Source: Cellulomonas soli
GTDB lineage: Bacteria; Actinomycetota; Actinomycetes; Actinomycetales; Cellulomonadaceae
Assembly (NCBI RefSeq): GCF_013409305.1
Contig: NZ_JACBZJ010000001.1
Span: 744,001 to 808,000 of the forward strand
DNA length: 64,000 bases
Reading direction: 5' to 3'
The notes under the pieces are model-generated. The model had not been told where the DNA came from, searched no databases, and was given only the letters and a program-made list of their open reading frames with translations. A program made the position numbers and the translations under genes. The number at the start of each line of letters is the position of its first letter. Position 1 is the stretch's first letter. Shown here piece by piece: positions 27,549-41,257 of this stretch.

Positions 27549-28208
27549 TCACGCCCCCTTCGCTGCGGAACGCACGACCACGACGCCACCCTTGGGGCCC
27601 GGGACCGCGCCCTTGACGAGCAGCAGACCCTTCTCGGCGTCGACCGCGTGCACGGTCAGGTTCTGAGTGGTCTGGCGGTCGACACCCATGCGACCGGCCA
27701 TGCGCAGGCCCTTGAAGACGCGCGACGGGGTGGAGGCCCCACCGATCGAGCCGGGCTTGCGGTGGTTGCGGTGCGAACCGTGGGAGGCCGAGACGCCCTT
27801 GAAGCCGTGACGCTTCATGACACCTGCGGTGCCCTTGCCCTTGGTCGTACCGATGACGTCGACGACGGTGCCGGCCTCGAAGGCCGCCGCCGTGATCTCC
27901 TGCCCGAGCGTGTACTCGGCAGCGTCGGACGTACGGATCTCGGCCACGTGCCGGCGGGGGGTGACCCCGGCCTTCTCGAAGTGGCCCTTGAGCGGCTTGG
28001 TGACCTTGCGCGGATCGATCTGGCCGTAGGCCAGCTGCACCGCGGCGTAGCCGTCAGCCTCAGCGGAGCGCACCTGGGTGACGACGTTCGTGCCGACCGA
28101 GACGACCGTGACCGGGACGAGACGACCGTTGTCGTCCCACACCTGGGTCATGCCGAGCTTCGTGCCGAGCACCGCCGTGACGGGGCGCGCGTTCTGCTGG
28201 GTAACCAT
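27549..28208 (-). CDS. rplC: 50S ribosomal protein L3
   Basis: Early-assembly protein reaching toward the peptidyl-transferase centre. It is 219 residues with [40 protein letters not shown] and [20 protein letters not shown]. The ATG at 28206-28208 is preceded by a purine-rich site and lies 22 nt after rpsJ. Confidence 0.96.
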   Translation of the reverse strand: MVTQQNARPVTAVLGTKLGMTQVWDDNGRLVPVTVVSVGTNVVTQVRSAEADGYAAVQLAYGQIDPRKVTKPLKGHFEKAGVTPRRHVAEIRTSDAAEYTLGQEITAAAFEAGTVVDVIGTTKGKGTAGVMKRHGFKGVSASHGSHRNHRKPGSIGGASTPSRVFKGLRMAGRMGVDRQTTQNLTVHAVDAEKGLLLVKGAVPGPKGGVVVVRSAAKGA

Positions 28209-28230
28209 GAAGATCAGTTCCTTCCCAGCG

Positions 28231-28539
28231 TCAGAGCTTGATCTCGATGTTCACGTCCGCGGGCAGGTCGAGACGCATGAGCGAGTCGACTGCCTTCGGC
28301 GTGGGGTCGATGATGTCGATCAGCCGCTTGTGCGTGCGCATCTCGAAGTGCTCACGGCTGTCCTTGTACTTGTGGGGCGACCGGATGACGCAGAAGACGT
28401 TCTTCTCCGTCGGCAACGGCACCGGACCCACGACCGACGCACCAGCGCGAGTCACCGTGTCGACGATCTTGCGCGCCGAGCTGTCGATGACCTCGTGGTC
28501 GTAGGACTTGAGCCGGATGCGGATCTTCTGTCCCGCCAT
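28231..28539 (-). CDS. rpsJ: 30S ribosomal protein S10
   Basis: Head protein and transcription antitermination partner of NusB (NusE). It is 102 residues: [40 protein letters not shown] and [20 protein letters not shown]. It is first in the S10 operon. The ATG at 28537-28539 sits after a leader of about 230 nt with a promoter-like pair at 28772-28801 and a leader hairpin at 28671-28690. Confidence 0.96.
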   Translation of the reverse strand: MAGQKIRIRLKSYDHEVIDSSARKIVDTVTRAGASVVGPVPLPTEKNVFCVIRSPHKYKDSREHFEMRTHKRLIDIIDPTPKAVDSLMRLDLPADVNIEIKL

Positions 28540-28670
28540 GGCGTCGTCTACTTCCTTCTTCTCGAACCGGTCCATCCGACCCCCGCACTCGGGCGTGTCG
28601 CTTTGCACGACGCACTCTTGCGCTGTGTGCCGTTCCCGGCACGGGGTGGTTGGCTGCAGCGGGACCCCGC

Positions 28671-28690
28671 CCCGCGGATCACTCCGCGGG
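28671..28690 (-). promoter_or_regulatory. S10 leader hairpin
   Basis: A perfect 8-bp stem (cccgcgga with tccgcggg) is closed by a 4-nt loop in the long untranslated leader of rpsJ. A regulatory role such as r-protein autocontrol is possible but not shown. Confidence 0.45.
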
Positions 28691-28771
28691 TTCGTGGAGC
28701 CCTCCACGTTTTCCCTGCCCTTCGTCCCGGCGAGCGCACGACGGCACCCGCCCGCGACGGGCAACCTGAAC

Positions 28772-28801
28772 AGTGTGCCAGACCTGGCCGGGATACTCCA
28801 A
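28772..28801 (-). promoter_or_regulatory. candidate promoter of S10 operon
   Basis: -35 TTGGAG (28796-28801) and -10 CACACT (28772-28777) on the minus strand, spaced 18 nt. It lies directly after the terminator of the upstream accessory cassette. The -10 is weak. Confidence 0.4.
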
Positions 28802-28824
28802 TCCGCCCGGGCTGGGCGTCCGCG

Positions 28825-28861
28825 CCGACGACGCCGGAGCACCCCGCTCCGGCGTCGTCGG
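28825..28861 (-). terminator. terminator after the WXG-calpain cassette
   Basis: A perfect 16-bp stem (ccgacgacgccggagc with its complement) and a 5-nt loop begin 7 nt after the stop codon at 28869. Confidence 0.85.
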
Positions 28862-28868
28862 TCGCGGG

Positions 28869-29288
28869 TCAGCCCTGCGTCCCGACCCAGAACGTGGCCT
28901 CGAACGCCCCGCCGACGGCCTCGGAGCCGGCACGTCGGGGCTCGACGCTCAGCAGCATGACCGGCGTGCCTCCCACGTCGGTGAGCGCGCCGACCTCGAG
29001 CTGCTCGACGGCGCCGAAGACGCTCACGGCGCAGCCGTCCTCGGACAGGTCGCTGCCCACACCGAGGGTCACGTCCCCCGCGACGAGCTGAGCGCCCTGC
29101 GCGACCGTCCGGACCACGCCGCCCACCGGCGCAGCGGCGGTGCGCCCACACGTCGCGACCGACGAGCGACCGAACCGAGTCAGACCGAACACACCCGCGA
29201 CCACGAGCGCGACGACCACAGCGAGCCCCACCGCCAGACCGGCCCGGGATCGGCGGCGCCTCGGCACGCCCGTCCCCGGCGCGCTCAC
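28869..29288 (-). CDS. small membrane-anchored protein of the calpain cassette
   Basis: Unrecognised protein of 139 residues. A basic N-terminus (GVPRRRRSR) precedes one hydrophobic helix (about 17-37). The rest is predicted outside and has two cysteines (VATCGR and EDGCAVS) that could form a disulfide, with a beta-rich pattern ([18 protein letters not shown]). It is the last of four overlapping genes; its GTG overlaps the upstream stop as GTGA. Position after a protease-toxin-like gene makes an immunity or membrane-partner role possible, but this is inference only. Confidence 0.7.
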   Translation of the reverse strand: MSAPGTGVPRRRRSRAGLAVGLAVVVALVVAGVFGLTRFGRSSVATCGRTAAAPVGGVVRTVAQGAQLVAGDVTLGVGSDLSEDGCAVSVFGAVEQLEVGALTDVGGTPVMLLSVEPRRAGSEAVGGAFEATFWVGTQG

Positions 29289-29554
29289 GCCGCACCGTCC
29301 TCGCCCGCCGGGGCGAACTCGAGCACGGCCAGTCCCGGTCCGGCGGCCACGACGTCGCGCAGCGTGAGCGTCCCCCATCCCGGCACCGCGAGGGCCCTCC
29401 CCCGGTCGACCCAGGCGCGATGCTGGTCCCCGCGCACACCGACCGCGAGACGTGCCCGGAACGCGCCGTCCATGACATCCAGCCCGACGACCCCGACGAG
29501 CGCGCCGCCCACCTCTCGCTGCGTACCCCGCTGCAGCTCGAATGACTCGCTCAC
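29285..29554 (-). CDS. small beta-rich protein of the calpain cassette
   Basis: Unrecognised 89-residue soluble protein without signal peptide. The sequence alternates hydrophobic and polar residues ([31 protein letters not shown]), as in a small beta-barrel or sandwich. It vaguely resembles short actinobacterial DUF6406-type proteins, which I cannot confirm. It overlaps the calpain-domain gene upstream (GTGA at 29551-29554) and the membrane protein gene downstream by 4 nt each. Being made directly after the protease, it is the best candidate for a specific inhibitor or chaperone. Confidence 0.65.
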   Translation of the reverse strand: MSESFELQRGTQREVGGALVGVVGLDVMDGAFRARLAVGVRGDQHRAWVDRGRALAVPGWGTLTLRDVVAAGPGLAVLEFAPAGEDGAA

Positions 29555-30765
29555 GGCACCTCCGAGACCGTCACGCGGCCGAACACCCGCTGGAACTCGT
29601 CCGGGGCCAGGCGAAACACCTGGCCGCCATCGGCCCCGTTGCCCTGGCCCCACGGGTTGCGCACCCACACACCGCCGTCGTCGTCGATCCGCTCGACCAT
29701 GTAGGCATGGCGACCGACGACATCGACCGTGGTGTCGACCCGCGAGCCACCACGCTCGACCTGCACGGCCAGATCGTCGACGTTCGGGCGGCCGCCGGTG
29801 TCGGCGGTGACGGAGGCTCCGCGCGCAAGCCGGTCGGCGATGTCGTCCCGTTCCTCACCGAACTCGTCGTCGAAGGGCCACCACGAGTGGGATGTCGTGT
29901 ACTCCTCCCCCGCCTTGCCCGTGATCAGCTGCATCGCGTCCTTGGAGTACCCCCCGTCGTTGAGGTCGGCGTAACCGAGCTGGATGCCGACGGCGGCCTC
30001 GTAGACCGACGCGACCCCGACGACGCTCGCCGGCTGACGGACGCCCCCGTCGTACACGCCGTCGACGAACACCTGCTTGGGCTTGCCGTCGACGTAGAGG
30101 GTCACCCAGTACCCCTGCTCCTGCTCGTCCCAACGCACGTTCTTGCGCAGCAGCGCATCGCCCGCGTCGGTCCGCAGGTAGCCCATGAGTGACGACAGGA
30201 GGTAGCACGACCCGATGCCCTGCTGCTGGACGTCCTGCTGCGACATCGACCCGCTGTCGAGGATGTCGTCGGGCACTGCCGTGTCGCGGCGCGCGGCGTC
30301 GGTCAGACCGGCGATCGCCTCGGCCCCGGTGCCGAGCGCCGCGCGCACGGCCGCTGCGGCGCGTCCTGCCGCTGCCTCCGCGCCCTGCACCGCCGACCAC
30401 ACGCGACTGCGTGCCCGGAGGTAGTCGAGCCACGCGGGAAGGTCGAGCGGGCTCGCGTCGACCTTGGTCTTGGCCCGGCGTCGGTCGTCATCCGCGTTCT
30501 GCGCGTCCGACTGCGCCACCGCCAGGTCGGCTGCGTACCGTGACAGCGCCTGCGCGATCGCGGTCATGCTCTGGGTCACGGCATCGGCGCCGCCCTCGAC
30601 CGCGCCCAGCCTGGCGTCGCACGCGTCGGCTGCCGCACCGGTCCAGTCCATCGCCCCGCGTTCGCGGTGCACGAGCATCCGAGCGGCCTCCACCGCCGCG
30701 GCGGCACGCTCCACCGACGTCGCCGTCCCCGCCACCGCCGTCGCATCACCGGGGAGCACGCTCAT
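29551..30765 (-). CDS. WXG/LXG-like N-terminal helical domain fused to calpain-type cysteine protease
   Basis: A 404-residue protein with two parts. Residues 1-150 are a long Ala-rich helical hairpin with a WTG turn at 41-43, like type VII (ESX) secretion substrates and polymorphic-toxin N-termini. Residues 165-404 match a calpain (peptidase C2) domain: catalytic Cys187 in QQGIGSCYLLSSL, His353 in GRHAYMVERI and Asn370 in VWVRNPWGQ, the canonical Cys-His-Asn triad. There is no signal peptide. Its ATG overlaps the WXG100-like gene upstream by one base. An exported protease toxin is the inference; an internal role is possible. ESX machinery is not in this window. Confidence 0.85.
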   Translation of the reverse strand: MSVLPGDATAVAGTATSVERAAAAVEAARMLVHRERGAMDWTGAAADACDARLGAVEGGADAVTQSMTAIAQALSRYAADLAVAQSDAQNADDDRRRAKTKVDASPLDLPAWLDYLRARSRVWSAVQGAEAAAGRAAAAVRAALGTGAEAIAGLTDAARRDTAVPDDILDSGSMSQQDVQQQGIGSCYLLSSLMGYLRTDAGDALLRKNVRWDEQEQGYWVTLYVDGKPKQVFVDGVYDGGVRQPASVVGVASVYEAAVGIQLGYADLNDGGYSKDAMQLITGKAGEEYTTSHSWWPFDDEFGEERDDIADRLARGASVTADTGGRPNVDDLAVQVERGGSRVDTTVDVVGRHAYMVERIDDDGGVWVRNPWGQGNGADGGQVFRLAPDEFQRVFGRVTVSEVP

Positions 30766-31079
30766 CAGCCGGGGCCCAGCAGCAGGCCCTGGAGACGGCG
30801 AAGGCCCTCGTTCACGCGCTCGTCGACCTCCCGGTAGGCCTCCGCGCACGCCTGCAGCTGCGCCCCGGCGCCGACGACGACGCTCTGCAGGTCGCCCACC
30901 CGCGTGGTCATCGCGGAGCGCGCCTCGCCCATGGCGTTCGCGAGCGACACGAACCCGTACGTGCCCTCGTCCGTGGACCAGCTTCCCGGGTCAGCGGGGC
31001 GCAGCGTGCCGACCACCTGGAGCAGCGCGCTCGCCGACGTGTCCATCGAGTCCGCGCTGGCCGCGAAGCCCTCGCTCAT
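30765..31079 (-). CDS. WXG100-like small helical protein
   Basis: A 104-residue, Cys-poor (one Cys), Ala-rich helical protein of the size and pattern of ESX/WXG100 substrates: a first helix (ASADSMDTSASALLQVVGTL), a turn with SWSTDEG, and a second helix with LANAMGEARSAMTTRVGDL and YREVDERVNEGLRRLQ. Such proteins usually pair with a larger WXG or LXG effector, here the calpain fusion whose start codon overlaps this stop (TGATG). The ATG at 31077-31079 has GAGGGG 7 nt upstream. It is first in the cassette, with a -10 box and palindrome 85-110 nt upstream. Confidence 0.75.
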   Translation of the reverse strand: MSEGFAASADSMDTSASALLQVVGTLRPADPGSWSTDEGTYGFVSLANAMGEARSAMTTRVGDLQSVVVGAGAQLQACAEAYREVDERVNEGLRRLQGLLLGPG

Positions 31080-31161
31080 CCGCACGCCCCTCACGCATCG
31101 TCCGTCCGGGACACGAGCCGGCGGACTCGGGAAGAGAGGCCGCGGCCGGCACGGTCGCGAG

Positions 31162-31191
31162 AATCTACCACCCGCGGTTCCGGTGAACCGC
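31162..31191 (-). promoter_or_regulatory. promoter with operator-like palindrome for the calpain cassette
   Basis: A minus-strand -10 TAGATT (31162-31167) lies next to a perfect inverted repeat GCGGTTC-N4-GAACCGC (31174-31191) that spans the spacer and -35 region. The arrangement suits repressor control; no regulator gene is adjacent. Confidence 0.5.
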
Positions 31192-31270
31192 TCCTGCTGG
31201 AGGCCCGGTCGAGCGCCGGACGGCAGGAGGCGTCGTCCAGCTCCTGCAGCACGGGACGGCCCCCTGACGC

Positions 31271-31308
31271 ACGAAAGGCCCGGGAGCCTGAGCTCCCGAG
31301 CCTTTCGT
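31271..31308 (-). terminator. terminator of tuf
   Basis: A 17-bp stem with one mismatch (acgaaaggc-c-cgggagc pairing with gctcccg-a-gcctttcgt) and a 4-nt loop lies 26 nt after the tuf stop. Confidence 0.85.
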
Positions 31309-31334
31309 CGATCAGCTGCCCCGAGGGGCGAACG

Positions 31335-32528
<1,194 letters not shown>

Positions 32529-32652
32529 TGGGTGTCCTCCTCAGGACTGGTAGAGATTGCCGGACGACTGCAGGTGCCGTGAGGGTACCTGCCGGACGTG
32601 CGGTCCTACGGGTCGGGTTGTTGCGTGGAACTACAGGGTTCGACCTGTGGGA

Positions 32653-34755
<2,103 letters not shown>

Positions 34756-34789
34756 GAGTGTTGCCCCTTGTCGGTTGGCGGTTCGGGTG

Positions 34790-34851
34790 GCGCCGCCGGT
34801 CCGGTCCGCGCAGGGCCCCGAGGGGCTCCTGGGATCGCGGACCGGCGGCGC
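34790..34851 (-). other. intercistronic stem-loop between rpsG and fusA
   Basis: gcgccgccggtcc at 34790 pairs with ggaccggcggcgc ending at 34851, enclosing a smaller GC-rich helix. It sits in the 116-bp rpsG-fusA gap and could be an RNA processing or attenuation site. Confidence 0.5.
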
Positions 34852-34871
34852 AGACGCCCTTGGTGCCGGTG

Positions 34872-35342
34872 TTACCAGCGGTAGTGCGCGAAGGCCTTGT
34901 TCGACTCGGCCATCTTGTGCATGTCCTCACGGCGCTTCACAGCGGCACCCAGGCCGTTGGAGGCGTCGAGGATCTCGTTCATCAGGCGCTCGGTCATGGT
35001 CTTCTCGCGACGGGCGCGCGAGTAGTCGGTGAGCCAGCGCAGGGCGAGGGTCGTCTGGCGGACCGGACGGACCTCGACGGGCACCTGGTAGGTGGCGCCA
35101 CCGACGCGGCGCGAACGCACCTCGAGCGAGGGACGCACGTTGTCGAGCGCGCGCTTGAGCACGACGACCGGGTCGCCCTGCGTCTTCTCACGCACGCCCT
35201 CGAGGGCGCCGTAGACGATCGACTCGGCGACCGACTTCTTGCCGTCGAGCAGGACCTTGTTGATCAGCTGCGTGACGACCGGGGACCCGTAGACCGGGTC
35301 GACGATGAGCGGCCGCTTCGGGGCCGGACCCTTGCGAGGCAT
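34872..35342 (-). CDS. rpsG: 30S ribosomal protein S7
   Basis: Head-assembly protein and, in enterics, translational repressor of the str operon. It is 156 residues. Family blocks are [60 protein letters not shown] and the C-terminal [13 protein letters not shown]. Its ATG overlaps the rpsL stop by one base (TGATG). Confidence 0.97.
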   Translation of the reverse strand: MPRKGPAPKRPLIVDPVYGSPVVTQLINKVLLDGKKSVAESIVYGALEGVREKTQGDPVVVLKRALDNVRPSLEVRSRRVGGATYQVPVEVRPVRQTTLALRWLTDYSRARREKTMTERLMNEILDASNGLGAAVKRREDMHKMAESNKAFAHYRW

Positions 35343-35713
35343 CAGCCCACCTTCTTCGCGCCGTAGCGGCTACGCGCCTGCTTGCGGTTCTTGACGCCCT
35401 GCGTGTCGAGCGCGCCACGGACGATCTTGTAGCGGACACCGGGCAGGTCCTTCACACGGCCACCGCGCACGAGCACGATCGAGTGCTCCTGCAGGTTGTG
35501 ACCGACACCCGGGATGTACGCGGTGACCTCGACCTGCGAGGAGAGACGGACACGGGCCACCTTGCGGAGGGCCGAGTTCGGCTTCTTGGGGGTCGTGGTG
35601 TAGACGCGGGTGCACACACCGCGTCGCTGGGGGGAGCCCTTGAGGGCAGGCGTCTTCGACTTGTTCGTCTTCGCCTGCCGGCCCTTGCGGACCAGCTGCT
35701 GGATCGTAGGCAC
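35342..35713 (-). CDS. rpsL: 30S ribosomal protein S12
   Basis: Decoding-site protein. It is 123 residues, start GTG at 35711-35713 ([12 protein letters not shown]) with GGAG 5 nt upstream. The two segments where streptomycin-resistance changes occur, [13 protein letters not shown] and [12 protein letters not shown], show the usual lysines, so no resistance substitution is seen. It is first in rpsL-rpsG-fusA-tuf, with a good promoter at 36009-36037 and a long leader. Confidence 0.97.
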   Translation of the reverse strand: MPTIQQLVRKGRQAKTNKSKTPALKGSPQRRGVCTRVYTTTPKKPNSALRKVARVRLSSQVEVTAYIPGVGHNLQEHSIVLVRGGRVKDLPGVRYKIVRGALDTQGVKNRKQARSRYGAKKVG

Positions 35714-35873
35714 TACGTCTCCGTCTGTTGGTGATCTCTGGTCGACCGGATCCGTCACCCAGGACGGCCGGCATGGTCCGGATCGTCGCCCGTCGCGCGA
35801 CTACCCCGAGGGTCTTTCCTCCCGCACCGACCCCCGCACCCGGGCGTGTCGCCCCGGCCTTCCGCGGCGCGTC

Positions 35874-35895
35874 CCGTCACGGAGTTCCGTGACGG
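35874..35895 (-). promoter_or_regulatory. perfect dyad in the rpsL leader
   Basis: ccgtcacgga-gt-tccgtgacgg is a 22-bp perfect inverted repeat in the untranslated leader of the str operon, about 160 nt before the rpsL start. With only 2 unpaired bases it looks more like a protein-binding dyad than a terminator. Nothing else is recognised in the 35714-36008 leader. Confidence 0.5.
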
Positions 35896-36008
35896 AGGCT
35901 GTGCGGTGGAGGGGGAACCACCCGGTGCTCCCCGACCAGCCTCCCGCCTCGGCGAGGGGCGTGCCCGGGTGCACGCATGAGGGCCCGACGGCGCGGGCAC
36001 GGTATCCA

Positions 36009-36037
36009 ACGTTACCTGGCGCCTTCGGGACCGTCAA
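36009..36037 (-). promoter_or_regulatory. promoter of the str operon
   Basis: -35 TTGACG (36032-36037) and -10 TAACGT (36009-36014) on the minus strand with ideal 17-nt spacing. It implies a leader of about 290 nt before rpsL. Confidence 0.7.
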
Positions 36038-36086
36038 AGAGACTTCTGTCTCGCCGTCGATCCCTCCGGCCGTCGCCGTGCTGCCA

Positions 36087-36329
36087 TCAGGAGGCGACCG
36101 ACGCCCACTCCGGCCACTCCCCGGTCCGTTCGTGCTGAAGCCAGGCCCGCCCGACCACCTTCTTCGCAGACACCGGTCGGTCGGCCCGGTCCTCGACGAA
36201 CCAGGCCTCGGCGTCGTCGAGCGGGATCACGACGACACCTCGGTCAGGGTCGTCCGCCGTCAGCCCGAACTCGTAACGGACCGCGTCGGTCGAGATCGAC
36301 AGTCGATGCCCAAACGCGACAATCGCCAT
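36087..36329 (-). CDS. small paralogue A, possible immunity protein
   Basis: Unrecognised 80-residue soluble protein. It aligns along its whole length with the 79-residue product of the next upstream gene (36420-36659): both have AVRYxxG, then VVIP or LVIP, AWFVED or AWYIED, RP near the middle, and GEWPE close to the C-terminus. The ATG at 36327-36329 has GGAGG 8 nt upstream. The pair follows a frameshifted toxin-like gene, so tandem duplicated immunity genes are the most likely explanation. That role is inference. Confidence 0.7.
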   Translation of the reverse strand: MAIVAFGHRLSISTDAVRYEFGLTADDPDRGVVVIPLDDAEAWFVEDRADRPVSAKKVVGRAWLQHERTGEWPEWASVAS

Positions 36330-36419
36330 CACACCAACCTCCGGGCACCGTCCCCCTGCTGCAGCGGCAACGCCTCGCTGACGGATCGACGCCTCCGCAC
36401 CAGTGCGCTCCGGCGCAGA

Positions 36420-36659
36420 TCAGGCATAGAACGAAGAGCGCTCGGGCCATTCTCCGCTGGCACGCCACGCCCTGTACGCCTTGATGAACACCCATGACGC
36501 GTGCATCGGCCTCTCGTCTGAGTCTTCGATGTACCACGCGTCGGGGTCCTCGGTGGGGATGACCAGCGTGCCCTCTACCGTGTCAGGCTCACGTCCGTAG
36601 GTGTATCGGACAGCCGCCATGGTCTCCGCGATCTTCCGCCCATAAGCCGCGCCAGCCAC
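36420..36659 (-). CDS. small paralogue B, possible immunity protein
   Basis: Unrecognised 79-residue soluble protein starting at the GTG at 36657-36659 (VAGAAYGRKIAET), preceded by GGAGGAGG with about 6 nt spacing. It shares AVRYTYG, LVIPTEDPDAWYIED and GEWPE with paralogue A. Its start codon overlaps the TAG stop of the last toxin-like fragment by one base (TAGTG), the arrangement expected when an immunity gene is coupled to its toxin. A much longer open frame extends upstream to 37562, but its upstream part runs through the rpoC terminator and was rejected. Confidence 0.7.
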   Translation of the reverse strand: MAGAAYGRKIAETMAAVRYTYGREPDTVEGTLVIPTEDPDAWYIEDSDERPMHASWVFIKAYRAWRASGEWPERSSFYA

Positions 36660-37200
36660 TACACCCCTCCTCCTCGCGGTGCGATCGCGGACTCCCAGTC
36701 GGCGACCCGCTTCGCCGCCTCGTGCGCCGCCGCATACGTCGCGTCTGGATGATCCATCCGTGTACCTCGATTCGGCGACCTCGTGCCGCAGGAGCAGCCC
36801 GTGGACGTCGTCTCCCTCCCCCGACCTCAGGCGCAGCAGCGCCTCCGCCATGTTGGGGTCGGCATCGAAGCGCCCTACCCCGGGTTCCCCGTACTCGGCG
36901 CCCAGCTGGACGTCACGCCCGAAGCCCGTCCCGGCTGATGCACGAGCCGGGCCCGGTGCGGGCACCTCGATCCGCCACGTTGGCCCACGTCCCGGCGAAC
37001 CGGAGCACCGCCGCCGCGTCACCTGTGGCGTCGTCCAACCAACCCTTGAGCGGTTCCAGGTGCTCCAACAGCCAGCCCAGACCGGCGGCGAACAGCGATC
37101 CGAGCAGGTCGACAACGCTCGCCGCGACGCCCAGTGCGGCTCCTGCGCCGGAAAGACCTGCGGCGGCCCACGAACCTGACCGGAGTGCCGAACAAAGCTC
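36659..37200 (-). pseudogene. frameshifted WXG/pre-toxin-type gene remnant
   Basis: Three consecutive pieces in different frames read as one protein. Piece 1 (about 37200-36975): GVAASVVDLLGSLFAAGLGW, LEHLEPLKGWLDD, AAAVLRFAGTWANVAD, typical of actinobacterial polymorphic-toxin N-terminal regions. Piece 2 (about 36975-36758): RIEVPAPG, FGRDVQLGAEYGE, DADPNMAEALL, LLLRHEVAESRY. Piece 3 (36757-36659): MDHPDATYAAAHEAAKRVAD up to a TAG stop. Joined, RHEVAESRY-MDHPDATYAAAHEAA is smooth. The gene has no start and begins right beside the rpoC terminator, so the 5' end is lost. Two frameshifts suggest decay; assembly error is possible. Confidence 0.65.
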
Positions 37201-37210
37201 CAGGAACGGC

Positions 37211-37243
37211 CGAGGGGGCCCACCGGGACGGTGGACCCCCTCG
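37211..37243 (-). terminator. terminator of rpoBC
   Basis: A 14-bp stem with one mismatch (cgagggggcccacc with ggtggaccccctcg) and 5-nt loop lies 28 nt after the rpoC stop. Confidence 0.8.
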
Positions 37244-37270
37244 GGTCGTTCGTGCAGGGAGGAGCAGACG

Positions 37271-41140
<3,870 letters not shown>

Positions 41141-41257
41141 GGGGGGTCCTACTTCCTTCGCTTGCCGGCGGCGGCAGACCTGCCGGCGGGATGGAGTGTC
41201 ACAAGGGTGTCGGCGCCGGTGCGGTCCTCACGGGGAGGACCGCACCGTTGCTCGGCG

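Noticed and set aside
28231..29478. A 415-codon minus-strand gene joined to S10
   Set aside because: The upstream part is Arg/Gly-rich and overlaps the cassette genes in another frame; S10 starts at 28539.
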